From Catenulispora sp. EB89 (lineage in GTDB: Bacteria; Actinomycetota; Actinomycetes; Streptomycetales; Catenulisporaceae): a DNA stretch of 64,000 nt. The stretch spans positions 186,001 to 250,000 of the forward strand of contig NZ_JBGCCU010000011.1 in the NCBI RefSeq assembly GCF_041261445.1, written 5' to 3'. Shown piece after piece: positions 40,152 through 49,141 of this stretch. The notes beneath the pieces were generated by a model. The model had not been told where the DNA came from and ran no database searches. It saw only the letters and a list, made by a program, of their open reading frames with translations. Every line of letters starts with the position of its first letter. The stretch's first letter is position 1. A program made the translations under genes and the position numbers.

Positions 40152-41495
40152 CTAGTCCCCCGCCTCCCGCACCAGCCGCTCGTGCAGCGCCGCCAGCGCG
40201 TCATAGACGCCCACCACGTCCGCTAGATCCCGTGCCTCCGGAATCGACGCCGCTGCCGCAACCTTGATCATGTCCGCCTGCTCCATCAGCACCGCGTACT
40301 GCTCCGCCCGCGGCGCCTGCGCCATGATCTCCTTCAGCGCCTGCAACTCGCGGATCATCACCGAGGGCATCCCCCGGCTGTTCTGCCGCACCTTCTCGAA
40401 CCCGCGCCGCACCAGACGGTCGTACGAGGCCTGCGTCCGGATCAGCCGCACATGCCCCGCCCGGTCCCGGTGCACCACCTGGGGATGCCAGCGCAGCGCC
40501 ACCTGACGCAGGCAGTCGCCGATCCAGTCGATGCAGCTCAGCGCCGTGAACGGGTCGTTCACCGCGGTCGACAGGGCCCGCACTGCGATCTCCACCAGCT
40601 GGTCGATCCCGAACGAGATGTCCTGCGACAGCGAGCGGTGCGGGCCGGACAGGTGCGCCATCCGCAGCGCCTCCTTGACGCGCGGGGCGGCCTCTGGCGG
40701 CGTGACCGTTGCCAGCAGCCGGCCCGCGACGATGAAGTGCCCCGGCCGGTACAGCAGGTGGATCACCGCGTCGGCCTCGGTCGCGATGCGGACCAGCTTG
40801 GAGTGCGAGACGTACTGCAGGTATCCGCTCTCCGAGGCCGTGACCACGCCGTGCTCGGCGTCCATCGCCGCCAGGATCTCCTGCGGGGAGGGCCCCAGCC
40901 GCGGGCCTCCTGGCGGCGGTGCGGCCTCCTCGTCGATGGCCTTCACCACGTCGGCGGCGATGGAGGCGATGACGTACGGCAGCTGGATCTGCACCGCGAT
41001 GTGGTGGATGAAGTAGATCAGGACGCCGACGTCCAGCAGGGACAGCGCCAGCACGGTGCTGATCGAGGCGTGCGGGACGAAGTCGCCGTGTTTGCCCGGC
41101 CCGATCGAGATCAGCACCAGGATCGCGTAGGTGAACGTCCCGACGAACGTGCCCAGCGTCCACTGCGTGCCCCGGTCCCGCAGGAAGTTCCGCAGCATCC
41201 GCGGCCCGAGCTGGGTGGAGGCCAGCGTCAGCGCCACCAGGATCACCGAGAACACCACGCCGACCACGGTGATGTAGGCGGCGGCCAGCGCGGTCAGGAT
41301 CTGCCGGGAGGCGTCGGCGGTCCCGCTGATCACCCACGACGGCAGCTTCACCGACCCGTTGTAGGCCGCCCGGTCCAGCAGGTAGCCGGCCCAGAACAGC
41401 AGCACCGCCGCCCCGACTTCCAGCGTCGGCACCCACCACAAGCTGGTGCGCAGCGCCTCCCGGCGCCAGCCGGGCCGCAGCTGGACGTGCGTCAT
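40152..41495 (-). CDS. DUF2254 family membrane protein
   Basis: A 447-residue integral membrane protein of the DUF2254 family. Four predicted helices lie in residues 1-170: WVPTLEVGAAVLLFWAGYLL, ILTALAAAYITVVGVVFSVI, FVGTFTYAILVLISIG and SLLDVGVLIYFIHHIAVQIQ. The conserved LASTQLGPRMLRNFLRDRGT segment is between helices 2 and 3. The C-terminal cytosolic half includes ALRMAHLSGPHRSLSQDISF, GIDQLVEIAVRALSTAVNDP (the strongest family signature) and a helical tail. No function is established. ATG at 41495 is the natural start; it is divergent from the molybdopterin oxidoreductase gene with 155 bp between them. Confidence 0.88.
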   Translation of the reverse strand: MTHVQLRPGWRREALRTSLWWVPTLEVGAAVLLFWAGYLLDRAAYNGSVKLPSWVISGTADASRQILTALAAAYITVVGVVFSVILVALTLASTQLGPRMLRNFLRDRGTQWTLGTFVGTFTYAILVLISIGPGKHGDFVPHASISTVLALSLLDVGVLIYFIHHIAVQIQLPYVIASIAADVVKAIDEEAAPPPGGPRLGPSPQEILAAMDAEHGVVTASESGYLQYVSHSKLVRIATEADAVIHLLYRPGHFIVAGRLLATVTPPEAAPRVKEALRMAHLSGPHRSLSQDISFGIDQLVEIAVRALSTAVNDPFTALSCIDWIGDCLRQVALRWHPQVVHRDRAGHVRLIRTQASYDRLVRRGFEKVRQNSRGMPSVMIRELQALKEIMAQAPRAEQYAVLMEQADMIKVAAAASIPEARDLADVVGVYDALAALHERLVREAGD

Positions 41496-41650
41496 GCTGG
41501 GGATGTCCCCGGGGCGCGGATCCGGACGCGCGCAATAGGCCGTCCGGGTGGCCGATCGCGCACCGGTTCCGGCATGCGACCGGCGCGCCGCAGGCCTAGG
41601 GTGGCGGACGATCCCGCATGCGCGCTGCCGACCGGTGGAAGGTGGTCACC

Positions 41651-44041
41651 GTGAACCCCTCCGAAGACGCCGACAAGCTGCCCGAACCGCCCCTGGAACC
41701 GTCGGTCGGCGCCACCCCGGACGCCCCGCCGAGCTCGCGCCCCTACCACCACCCCTCCGCCGGCTGGGGCGCGGCCAAGAGCGTCACGCACGTGCTCCTG
41801 GCGCAGGGCGAACTCCGCGAGGGCACCCGCGCCATCCTGAAGATGAACCACGAGAACGGCGGCTTCGACTGCCCCGGATGCGCCTGGCCGGACTCCCTCA
41901 AGGGCATCCACCTGGACATCTGCGAGAACGGCATCAAGCACGTCACCTGGGAGATGACCCGCAAGCGCGCCGGCCGCGAGTTCTTCGCCGCGCACACCGT
42001 CTCCGAGCTCGAACAGTGGACCGACTTCGCCCTCGAGGACCAGGGCCGCCTAACCGAGCCCATGGTCTACGACGCCGAGACCGACCACTATGTGCCGATC
42101 GGCTGGGAGGACGCCTTCGAGCTGATCGGCAGCACCCTGCGCGCCCTGGACGACCCGAACCAGGCCGCCTTCTACACCTCCGGCCGCCTCGGCAACGAGG
42201 CCACGTTCCTGTACCAGCTGCTGGCCCGCGAGCTGGGCACCAACAACCTCCCGGACTGCTCCAACATGTGCCACGAGGCCAGCGGCCGGGCCCTGACCGC
42301 GGCGCTCGGCACCGGCAAGGGCACCTGCGACCTCAAGGACTGGGAGAGCACCGACGCGCTGTTCGTCCTGGGCGTCAACGCCGCCTCCAACGCCCCGCGC
42401 ATGCTGACCTCGCTGGCCGAGGCCTACCGCCGCGGCGCGCAGATCGTGCACATCAACCCGCTGGTCGAGGCGGCGGCGACGCGCACGATCGTGCCGCACG
42501 AGTTCGTGCAGATGGCGCTGAACAAGGCCACGAAGACCAGCACCCTGAACATCCAGCCGCGCATCGGCGGCGACATGGCCCTGATCCGGGGCATGGCCAA
42601 GGCCGTGCTGGAGTGGTCGGAGGCCGACCCGAAGGCGCTGGACGAGGAGTTCATCGCCCGGCACACGCAGGACTTCGAGGTGTACCGCACCCTGGTCCAG
42701 GACACCTCCTGGGACGAGATCGAGCGGCAGTCGGCGGTCAGCCGCCAGGACATCCGCAAGGCCGCGCAGGTGTACCGGACGGCCGACCGGAGCGTCATCA
42801 GCTGGTGCCTGGGCATCACGCAGCACGAACACGGCGTCGACACCATCCGCGAGATCGTCAACCTCCTGCTGCTGCGCGGCAACATCGGCCGCGAGGGCGC
42901 CGGGCCGTCGCCGGTGCGCGGACACAGCAACGTCCAGGGCAACCGCACCTGCGGCATCGACCACCGGCCCAAGCCGGAGTTCCTGGACCGGCTGGCGGAG
43001 GTGTGCCAGATCGACCCGCCCCGGGAGTTCGGCAAGGACACGGTCACCACGATCGAGGCCATGCACCGCGGCGAGGTGAAGGTGTTCTGCGGCATGGGAG
43101 GCAACTTCGCCCTCGCCGCCCCGGACACCCGCTACACCTACGACGCGCTGCGCGAGTGCGAGCTGACCTTCCACGTCAGCACCAAGCTGAACCGCAGCCA
43201 CCTGGTGCACGGCCGGAAGGCGCTGATCCTGCCGTGCCTGGGCCGCACCGAGAAGGACCACCAGCGCGGCGGCGTGCAGCACCTTTCGGTCGAGGACTCG
43301 ATGAGCATGGTGCACCTGTCGGTCGGGATGAAGAAGCCGGCGTCGCCGTACCTGCTGTCGGAGCCGGCGATCATCGCCGGGATCGCCAAGGCCGCGCTGC
43401 CGAGGACGAAGACGCCGTGGGAGTGGTACGTCGAGGACTACGACCGCATCCGCGACACCATGGCGAAGGTGCTGGACGGCTTCGAGGACTTCAACCGCCG
43501 CGTGCGGCTCCCGCTCGGCTTCCGGATCAAGCAGCCGGCGCGCGAGCTGGTGTTCCTGACACCGTCGGGCAAGGCCGAGTTCTCCGCCGCACCGCTGCCC
43601 GACGCGGTCCCGGCCCCCGGCACCCTTTCACTGGGCACGATGCGTTCACACGACCAGTGGAACACGACCATCTACAGCGACGACGACCGCTACCGCGGGA
43701 TCAAGAACCTGCGGACGCTGGTGTTCATGAACAAGGACGACATGCGGGAGCGGGGCGTCGCGCAGTTCGAGCCGGTGGACATCACGGCGACGTCAAAGGA
43801 CGGCTCGAAGCGCACGCTGCGCGGATTCCTGGCCGTCGAGTACGCGATTCCACGGGGGTGCGCGGCCGGGTACATGCCGGAGATGAACGTGCTGGTCGGC
43901 ATCAAGGACTACAGCGCGCAGAGCGACCAGCCGCTGATGAAGAACCTGAAGGTGCGCATCGAGCGCTCGAGGCAGGAGGCCGCGGAGTCTTCGAACACGG
44001 TGACGGCGCGCGCGCCGGAGGCCACGGTCACGGCACAATAG
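41651..44041 (+). CDS. FdhF/YdeP family molybdopterin oxidoreductase
   Basis: A 796-residue cytoplasmic bis-MGD (molybdopterin guanine dinucleotide) oxidoreductase of the YdeP subfamily, related to formate dehydrogenase H. Near the N-terminus is GGFDCPGCAWPDSLKG, where the Cys pair belongs to the presumed iron-sulfur region. Cofactor-binding blocks include NLPDCSNMCHEASGRALTAA, ITQHEHGVDTIREIVNLLLL, LRGNIGREGAGPSPVRGHSN and GNRTCGIDHRPKP; the C-terminal domain has MNKDDMRERGVAQFEPVDI. E. coli YdeP contributes to acid resistance; the electron donor of the family is not defined. GTG 41651 has GGAAGGTGG upstream and is preferred to the in-frame start at 41618. No fdhD or maturation gene is adjacent. 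A 13-bp hairpin ends the gene. Confidence 0.93.
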   Translation: MNPSEDADKLPEPPLEPSVGATPDAPPSSRPYHHPSAGWGAAKSVTHVLLAQGELREGTRAILKMNHENGGFDCPGCAWPDSLKGIHLDICENGIKHVTWEMTRKRAGREFFAAHTVSELEQWTDFALEDQGRLTEPMVYDAETDHYVPIGWEDAFELIGSTLRALDDPNQAAFYTSGRLGNEATFLYQLLARELGTNNLPDCSNMCHEASGRALTAALGTGKGTCDLKDWESTDALFVLGVNAASNAPRMLTSLAEAYRRGAQIVHINPLVEAAATRTIVPHEFVQMALNKATKTSTLNIQPRIGGDMALIRGMAKAVLEWSEADPKALDEEFIARHTQDFEVYRTLVQDTSWDEIERQSAVSRQDIRKAAQVYRTADRSVISWCLGITQHEHGVDTIREIVNLLLLRGNIGREGAGPSPVRGHSNVQGNRTCGIDHRPKPEFLDRLAEVCQIDPPREFGKDTVTTIEAMHRGEVKVFCGMGGNFALAAPDTRYTYDALRECELTFHVSTKLNRSHLVHGRKALILPCLGRTEKDHQRGGVQHLSVEDSMSMVHLSVGMKKPASPYLLSEPAIIAGIAKAALPRTKTPWEWYVEDYDRIRDTMAKVLDGFEDFNRRVRLPLGFRIKQPARELVFLTPSGKAEFSAAPLPDAVPAPGTLSLGTMRSHDQWNTTIYSDDDRYRGIKNLRTLVFMNKDDMRERGVAQFEPVDITATSKDGSKRTLRGFLAVEYAIPRGCAAGYMPEMNVLVGIKDYSAQSDQPLMKNLKVRIERSRQEAAESSNTVTARAPEATVTAQ

Positions 44042-44046
44042 GGAGG

Positions 44047-44081
44047 GTACGGCGACCAGGCTGTGAGGCTGGTCGCCGTAC
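44047..44081 (+). terminator. 13-bp hairpin terminator
   Basis: GTACGGCGACCAG (44047-44059) and its exact reverse complement (44069-44081) flank a 9-base loop six bases after the oxidoreductase stop codon. No T-run follows. Confidence 0.8.
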
Positions 44082-44124
44082 GCGTGCTGTACGACATCCC
44101 CCTGTGTGCCGAGGCCGACTGACA

Positions 44125-44559
44125 TCAGACGTCGAGGAACGCCGCGATACGGGTGCTGAGGTCCTTGAGCGATTCGCCGGGGTCAACATGGAGGTGGACT
44201 GTCAACTCCCAGTCCGGTGACTGCTCAACCGGTTCTGGGAAGCGCAGGGTCCAGTCCAGTTGGATCGCCTTGCCGACATGACGTGCCCGGACTTCAAGGT
44301 CACCTCGTGACGAGGTCCAGACCCGTTCGCCGCTCCACCCCCGGAAGTCGTTGTCGAGCGTCTGGACGAAGGCGTCGAGCCCGTCGCCGTTGAGTGTCTC
44401 GATCCCCATCGACGCCGACAACCCGTGGGCATCGACTCGGACGCCGAAAACGACCAGAGCATCGTTGTGGGGACGGCGGCATTCGTGGAGCGTGACGACA
44501 TCGCCGGCGCACCGGTGCGGGATCGCCACCTCGTCGAAGGTCTCAGTCTCACGGTTCAC
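44125..44559 (-). CDS. small uncharacterised protein (DUF6228-like)
   Basis: A 144-residue soluble protein without signal or membrane segments. The pattern of a V-x-F-x-V-R-V-D-A strand, FVQTLDNDFRGWSGERVWTS near residues 64-83, DLEVRARHVGKAIQLDWTLR near 87-106 and a C-terminal PGESLKDLSTRIAAFL resembles a family I recall as DUF6228, encoded mostly in actinomycetes and probably related to immunity or accessory proteins. Function is unknown. The start is GTG 44559, with no good ribosome-binding site. It is convergent with the oxidoreductase gene and divergent from the next membrane protein gene. Confidence 0.6.
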   Translation of the reverse strand: MNRETETFDEVAIPHRCAGDVVTLHECRRPHNDALVVFGVRVDAHGLSASMGIETLNGDGLDAFVQTLDNDFRGWSGERVWTSSRGDLEVRARHVGKAIQLDWTLRFPEPVEQSPDWELTVHLHVDPGESLKDLSTRIAAFLDV

Positions 44560-44715
44560 GGAGACATGGTCTCAAGCCCGCCGACTCCGGCTCGGCCTGG
44601 ACCACCCGCGGCTGTGCGGCCGCGCCCGGACTGGGGGAGCTAACCTTGTCGGGGCCGGTGACCAGGGTTCCTCCAGCTGGGGAACCGCGGCCTATCGTAG
44701 GGGGGAAACAGAGGC

Positions 44716-45297
44716 ATGCGCCCGTTTCTGCAGGCGCTACCGGCGCTGCTCGGCGTGTTGTTCGGCGCGGCGGCCACGTACCTCAGCACGACTGCGACGG
44801 AGCGCTCGCGGTGGCGGCGGGCGCAATCAGTGCGCTGGGACGAGCGGCGGATCGCCGCCTACACCGACTACGCGCATTCGTTGAAGCACCTCATCACCGT
44901 CATCGTGCGGATCGCGGCCTTCAACGGCGTGCACCCCGAGGATGATCCGCTCGATCCCGCCGAGGGGCTGCCGCTGCTGGCGGCGGCCGGGGAGGACCGG
45001 ACGGTGAAGTGGGAGGCGGTCCTCATGCTCGGAGGCCCCGACGTGATCAAGGCGGCCCGGTCCTGGCATCAGATGGCCTCGGAGCTTCAAGCTCTCGCCC
45101 TCGGCCGGTCCTCCAGCATGACCTGGATCGAGACCATCGAGGCCACGAGCCAGGCCCGGCGTGGGTTCTACGAGGCCGTTCGGCGCGAGTTGGAGATACC
45201 GATCTCGGGACCCACCGATGTGTTCGAGTGGCAGATGACCAAGTACTTGGAGAGCACAACCACTCCCGCCCCGCCGCTCGCCGCCGACCCCGACTGA
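44716..45297 (+). CDS. uncharacterised membrane-anchored protein
   Basis: A 193-residue protein with one N-terminal membrane helix (LQALPALLGVLFGAAATYLS) followed by the block ERSRWRRAQSVRWDERRIAA and helical cytosolic sequence. Proteins with this N-terminal helix plus RWD-RR-AY-(E/D)YA layout are common and uncharacterised in actinomycetes. The C-terminal half (SWHQMASELQALALG and RRGFYEAVRRELEIP) is helical, and the tail is Pro/Ala-rich. AGGGGGGAAACAGAGG lies upstream of ATG 44716. No partner is obvious. Confidence 0.7.
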   Translation: MRPFLQALPALLGVLFGAAATYLSTTATERSRWRRAQSVRWDERRIAAYTDYAHSLKHLITVIVRIAAFNGVHPEDDPLDPAEGLPLLAAAGEDRTVKWEAVLMLGGPDVIKAARSWHQMASELQALALGRSSSMTWIETIEATSQARRGFYEAVRRELEIPISGPTDVFEWQMTKYLESTTTPAPPLAADPD

Positions 45298-45410
45298 GGC
45301 CTCGGCCGATACCCGGGCTGAGCCCCGTCTGAGCCCGCCACCGACCCCGCTGACCACACGAATGGATTCGACCGCAGGTCATCGGCGTCCACCGGCGCGA
45401 CAGTGGCCAG

Positions 45411-46586
45411 GTGGACATCTCCGAACTGACGCCCGAAACCCTGGTCACGCTGCGCGCCTCGCGTCCTTATCCGGCGGTCACCATGGTGATGCCGGTCGAT
45501 CCGAAGGCGCCCTTCAGCGAGAAGGACCGCATCCTGCTGCGCGGGCTGTGCACCGAGGCGCAGCGGCAGCTGGCTGAGGACCAGGACGTCGAGCGGGATG
45601 TGCGGCTCGCGCTGCGGGATGGCAAGATCTCGCCGGATGCCATCGCCGAGCTCGTTGATCCCGGTGTGCCCGCCGGTGAGCTGGTCGTCTACCTCAGTGC
45701 GGCGGAGCCGACGCAGGTCTGGCAGGTGCCGACGGACGCCGAGGTGCGGCCGCGGGTGGAGTTCGCCGACCGGTACCTGACGCGGTATCTGGCCGCGGCC
45801 GAACAGCGGTCGTGGCCGTACCTGGTGCTGGTGCTGGACCAGGAGATGTGCCGGCTGTTCCGGGGCGCGGCCTCGCGGCTGCGGGAGGTGAAGGAGCACG
45901 GCTTTCCCGACGCGCCGGCGATCCCGTCGCCGGAGGACGCGGTGCCGGGGCCGATCCCGCGCGCGCAGCCGTACGAGGCGCACGAGGAGTACGTCAAGCA
46001 GTACTTGCGCACCGTCGACAAGAACCTCGGCCGGGCGCTGAAGGCGCACAACGGGCTGCCGCTGTTCGTCATCGGCGGCGACAAGATCCTCGCGGCCTTC
46101 CTGGAGCTCACCATCTACCGTGACCTGGTCGCCGGGACCCTGCCGCTGACCGGTATGGACAAGGAAACCCCGGCTGACCTGGCCAAGCGGATCGCGCCGA
46201 CGATCGAGGCGTACCGCGGCGAGCAGGTCGAGCGCGCGGTGGGCGAGCTGGGCGACGCGCGGTCGCAGAACAAGTACGTCGGCGGCCCGGCGGAGGTCTG
46301 GACGGCCGTGGCCGACAAGCGCGTCTACCGCCTGCTGGTCGAGGAGGGCCTGCTGATCGCCGGCAAGGTCGGCGGCGACGGCCGCGAGCTGACGACCGTG
46401 CCCTTCCCGGAGCCGGTCACGCTGCCGCAGCCGAAGGAGGACTTCGAGCCGCCGGAGCCCGGAGTGGCCACCGACATCGTCGAGCTGCTGGTCGAGAACG
46501 CGGTGGAGGGCGGCGCGCTGGTGGTGTTCGTGCCGGACGAGACGTTGGCTGACGCGGCCGGGGTGGCGGCGGTGCTGCGGTACTGA
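45411..46586 (+). CDS. BaeRF-family protein (eRF1/Vms1-like fold)
   Basis: A 391-residue protein of the bacterial archaeo-eukaryotic release-factor-like (BaeRF) families, related to eRF1/Pelota and Vms1 and thought to act on ribosome-bound or stalled peptidyl-tRNA or in stress translation. The N-terminal domain contains SRPYPAVTMVMPVDPKAPFS and ELVVYLSAAEPTQVWQVP. The central domain begins PYLVLVLDQEMCRLFRGAAS and has LREVKEHGFP and PLFVIGGDKILAAFLE. The C-terminal domain ends VVFVPDETLADAAGVAAVLR. No canonical GGQ is visible. GTG 45411 is the start. Its last 26 bases, including the stop codon, are duplicated immediately downstream. Confidence 0.72.
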   Translation: MDISELTPETLVTLRASRPYPAVTMVMPVDPKAPFSEKDRILLRGLCTEAQRQLAEDQDVERDVRLALRDGKISPDAIAELVDPGVPAGELVVYLSAAEPTQVWQVPTDAEVRPRVEFADRYLTRYLAAAEQRSWPYLVLVLDQEMCRLFRGAASRLREVKEHGFPDAPAIPSPEDAVPGPIPRAQPYEAHEEYVKQYLRTVDKNLGRALKAHNGLPLFVIGGDKILAAFLELTIYRDLVAGTLPLTGMDKETPADLAKRIAPTIEAYRGEQVERAVGELGDARSQNKYVGGPAEVWTAVADKRVYRLLVEEGLLIAGKVGGDGRELTTVPFPEPVTLPQPKEDFEPPEPGVATDIVELLVENAVEGGALVVFVPDETLADAAGVAAVLRY

Positions 46587-46612
46587 GGGTGGCGGCGGTG
46601 CTGGGGTACTGA
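46561..46612. repeat. 26-bp direct duplication of the gene end
   Basis: Bases 46561-46586 (GGGTGGCGGCGGTGCTGCGG then TACTGA, including the TGA) are repeated at 46587-46612 with a single mismatch. Confidence 0.9.
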
Positions 46613-46660
46613 GGGCAGCCGGGAGCTGGCTCAGCACATCGACTTCAGCACCTCGGCTCG

Positions 46661-46787
46661 GAGGTACTCGGAGGTACACCGACACAGAGGTACCTCGACA
46701 CCGAGGTACACCGACACCGAAGTACATCGACACCGAGATACCTCGACGCGGAGGTATCTCGGTGTCGAGGTACCTCGATTCGAGGTA
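46661..46787. repeat. array of about nine GAGGTAC-centred repeats
   Basis: The segment carries about nine copies of (G/A)AGGTAC-type heptamers, most within a ~16-bp unit of the form CCGACACCGAGGTACA. Spacing becomes regular from 46675. The final copies run in inverted orientation and form the hairpin at 46727-46768. It fills the gap between two convergent genes. Confidence 0.75.
46727..46768. terminator. 18-bp perfect hairpin within the repeat array
   Basis: TCGACACCGAGATACCTC (46727-46744) is followed by a 6-base loop and its exact reverse complement (46751-46768). It is placed between the convergent BaeRF and DJ-1/PfpI genes and probably terminates both. Confidence 0.75.
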
Positions 46788-46788
46788 C

Positions 46789-47484
46789 TTACTTCCCGAG
46801 CGCCTCCAGCATGTCCGCGGCGATCTGCGCCGAAGACTGCGGGTTCTGCCCCGTGTGCAGGTTCCGGTCGGTCTCGGTGTGCGGCTGGTACGCCGGCCCC
46901 TCGACGAAGTCGGCGCCGCGCTCGACCAGCTCGTCCTCCAGCAGGTAGCGCATGTTGTCGGCGAGGCCGCCCTGGCGCTCCTCCTCGTCGGTGAAGCCGG
47001 TGAGGCGGTAGCCGGCGATCGTCGGGGTGCCGTCGTCGCGGCGGGCGGCGAGCAGGGCGGCCGCGCCGTGGCAGACCGTGCCGACCGGTATGCCCGCCGC
47101 CAGTGCCTCGGTGAGCAGGCGGCCGGAGACCTCGTCGGTGGCCAGGTCCTCCATCGGGGCGTGGCCGCCGGGGACGTAGACCGCCTCGTAGCCGTCGAGT
47201 TCGACGTCGTCCAGGACCAGCGGGGTGCGCAGGTCCGGGAGGTGGTCCAGCTCGGCGCCGTCCTGGGCGTTCAGGCTGCGCGGGTCCGGCTGCGGGACCA
47301 GGCCGGCCGGGGTGGTGAACTTGACGTCGAAGCCGGCCTCGGTGAACGCCTTGTACGGCACGAGCAGTTCCTCGGCCCAGAAGCCGGTGGTGCGCAGGGT
47401 GGCGTCCTTCATCGTCAACTGGTGCGCGGCGCTGACGATGAACAGGACCCGGGGGCGGCCTGCGGCCGGAGGTTGTTCAGACAT
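46789..47484 (-). CDS. DJ-1/PfpI family protein (Hsp31-like)
   Basis: A 231-residue class I glutamine-amidotransferase-like protein of the DJ-1/PfpI superfamily. The nucleophile elbow is GTVCHGAAALLAA, with the reactive Cys and following His. The upstream Glu of the acid-base triad lies in DLATDEVSG or the YVPGGHAPMEDL loop, and the family-typical ATLRTTGFWAEELLVPYKAF is near the N-terminus. Homologues include glyoxalase-III/chaperone-like Hsp31 proteins that handle methylglyoxal. ATG 47484 is used; the open frame upstream to 47631 is Arg-rich and overlaps the GH18 gene. Confidence 0.88.
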   Translation of the reverse strand: MSEQPPAAGRPRVLFIVSAAHQLTMKDATLRTTGFWAEELLVPYKAFTEAGFDVKFTTPAGLVPQPDPRSLNAQDGAELDHLPDLRTPLVLDDVELDGYEAVYVPGGHAPMEDLATDEVSGRLLTEALAAGIPVGTVCHGAAALLAARRDDGTPTIAGYRLTGFTDEEERQGGLADNMRYLLEDELVERGADFVEGPAYQPHTETDRNLHTGQNPQSSAQIAADMLEALGK

Positions 47485-47557
47485 GTGTCCAGACTCGCAG
47501 GCGGGGCGCCGCAGGCAACCGCACGGCGCCCGTCCGCGTGAGTCGAAGCCGACCGCG

Positions 47558-48595
47558 CTACCGCTTCGTGAAGGCCTCGAACGTGTTGCTGAACTGCCAC
47601 GTGTTCTGCGCGACGCCTGAGCAGCCGTCACTGCCGGCGGTCCCGACGCAGCCGCCGTTGTCGCGCTCCAGCGCCCAGAACGAGAGCTCCGCGAGCCCCT
47701 TCTTCGCGGCCCACTTCTCGATGGCGACGGCGTCGGCGGGGGTGGTGACCTCCGGCGGCCCGAAGTCGTCGATGCCGATCATCTCGGTGACGCCGAGGTG
47801 GTGGTAGAGCTCGGAGTCGGACTCGTGCGGGTACACCGCGCGCAGCTGCTGCACCACCGCGGCGGCGGCCGTGGCCGTGTCGGCGGCCATCTCGTGCGGC
47901 TGGTTGTCGTAGTAGTCGAACGTCATGATGTTGACGATGTCGATGCGCGCGTGGTTCGCGACCGCGTTCTGGATCACGTTCACGCCGGTGGGCACGTTCA
48001 GCCCGGTCATGTTCGTGCCGACCGTGTAGACGAACTGCACGCGCCGCCCGGTCCGCTCGGCCCAGTCCTCGACGATCTTGATCGCCTTGTTCCGCCGGTC
48101 CACGCCGGCCGCGTTGGACTCGGAGAAGTCCTCGACGTCGAAGTCCAGCCGCGTGACGCCATAGGTGGTGACCACGGACTCGTAGTCCTGCGCGATCTTG
48201 TTCACGTCGGTGCAGCTGTCGGCGATCTCCTCCTGGCCGTGGTCGGCGGCGTACCCGCCGAAGGAGGGCACGACGTCGCCGCCGGCCGCCCGGATCTTCG
48301 CGATGTCCGCGCCGTAGTGCGACCAGGCGATCGGCGCGGCCGGGTTCCCGTTCCAGTCGATGTCGCAGGAGCCCGGCGCCGGGGTCTGGATGAACGCCAG
48401 TGTCAGGTACTTGTTGCCGGAGGCGGCGGCCAGCGCGGCCGGGCTGTCGGTGGTGTAGCCCTCGAAGTAGGGCGCGAAGATGTGCTTCGGCAGCTGCCGG
48501 CAGTCGGCGGACGCCGTGGCGCCGGACAGCGACGCGGCGGCCGCCAGCGCGGCCACGGCGGCCACCAGGGTGGTTCGGGTTCGGGTGCGCTTCAC
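47558..48595 (-). CDS. secreted GH18 chitinase-like glycoside hydrolase
   Basis: A 345-residue extracellular protein. The N-terminal KRTRTRTTLVAAVAALAAAA is a twin-Arg-poor Sec signal ending near SGATASA. The mature part is a GH18 TIM barrel: FAPYFEGYTTDSPAALAAA, GGDVVPSFGGYAADHGQEEI, the catalytic strand VTRLDFDVEDFSES carrying the D-x-D-x-E motif (Glu as acid), VQFVYTVGTNMTGL, and a Trp in LSFWALERDNGG. It resembles the small chitinases of streptomycetes without a carbohydrate-binding module. GTG 48595 has GGGAGG upstream. The promoter region carries the 48620-48640 inverted repeat. Confidence 0.9.
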   Translation of the reverse strand: MKRTRTRTTLVAAVAALAAAASLSGATASADCRQLPKHIFAPYFEGYTTDSPAALAAASGNKYLTLAFIQTPAPGSCDIDWNGNPAAPIAWSHYGADIAKIRAAGGDVVPSFGGYAADHGQEEIADSCTDVNKIAQDYESVVTTYGVTRLDFDVEDFSESNAAGVDRRNKAIKIVEDWAERTGRRVQFVYTVGTNMTGLNVPTGVNVIQNAVANHARIDIVNIMTFDYYDNQPHEMAADTATAAAAVVQQLRAVYPHESDSELYHHLGVTEMIGIDDFGPPEVTTPADAVAIEKWAAKKGLAELSFWALERDNGGCVGTAGSDGCSGVAQNTWQFSNTFEAFTKR

Positions 48596-48619
48596 GGGCC
48601 CTCCCGGCTCGACTTTTCG

Positions 48620-48640
48620 TCAGTAAGGATTACTAACTGA
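48620..48640. promoter_or_regulatory. inverted repeat in the GH18 promoter
   Basis: TCAGTAAGGATTACTAACTGA: inner AGTAA-GGA-TTACT and outer TCAGT/ACTGA arms are both symmetrical. It overlaps a TAGTAAT -10-like element on the minus strand 25 bases before the GH18 start. It is likely a repressor site. The remainder of 48641-48837 shows nothing else. Confidence 0.45.
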
Positions 48641-48837
48641 TGCGCGACAGTAGGGGGACGGCAGCCGCAGGTCAAGACCCTGGTTCAAGATCGGGTTCAG
48701 GGTTGGCGCGGCCCGACGTTCAACCTCAGGTCGAGGGTTCGGCGTTCAAGCTCAGGCGCAGCTTCAGGACATCCGGCCCGCCGTTGGTCATATGGTGGGA
48801 CGGCGCGCCAGCGCATCGACCCCGGGAGGCCACCGCG

Positions 48838-49083
48838 ATGGAGACCCTGGACCTGCACGGCGTCTTCCGCGACGACCGCGCCATCTACCGCACCGTCCAG
48901 CAGGCCCTGTTCCGCTGCTCCGCGACCGGCGTCGACGTCCTGGAGATCATCCCGGGCCGCGGCGCGGGCACGCTGAAGCGGCGGGTGATGGCGTTCCTCG
49001 GACAGCAGCAACTCCGGCGGCTCTATGCGCGGGTCGAGGAGGACCCGAACAACGCGGGGCGGATTCTGGTGCACTTCCGGTAA
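48838..49083 (+). CDS. small Smr-domain protein
   Basis: An 81-residue stand-alone Smr (small MutS-related) domain. It has the LDLHG motif at residues 4-8, which in active Smr nucleases carries the catalytic His-Gly, and the GRGAGTLKRRVMAFL motif (residues 42-56) that contacts nucleic acid. Smr domains are DNA/RNA endonucleases acting in recombination control or ribosome rescue. This domain-only form lacks any MutS2 ATPase. GGGAGG precedes ATG 48838; TATGGT at 48792 could be its -10 box. Confidence 0.85.
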   Translation: METLDLHGVFRDDRAIYRTVQQALFRCSATGVDVLEIIPGRGAGTLKRRVMAFLGQQQLRRLYARVEEDPNNAGRILVHFR

Positions 49084-49141
49084 CTGCGGTTGTTACACGA
49101 CAACCCGAACCGTTCCGCGATCAAAAGTCGTCTGACCTGAT

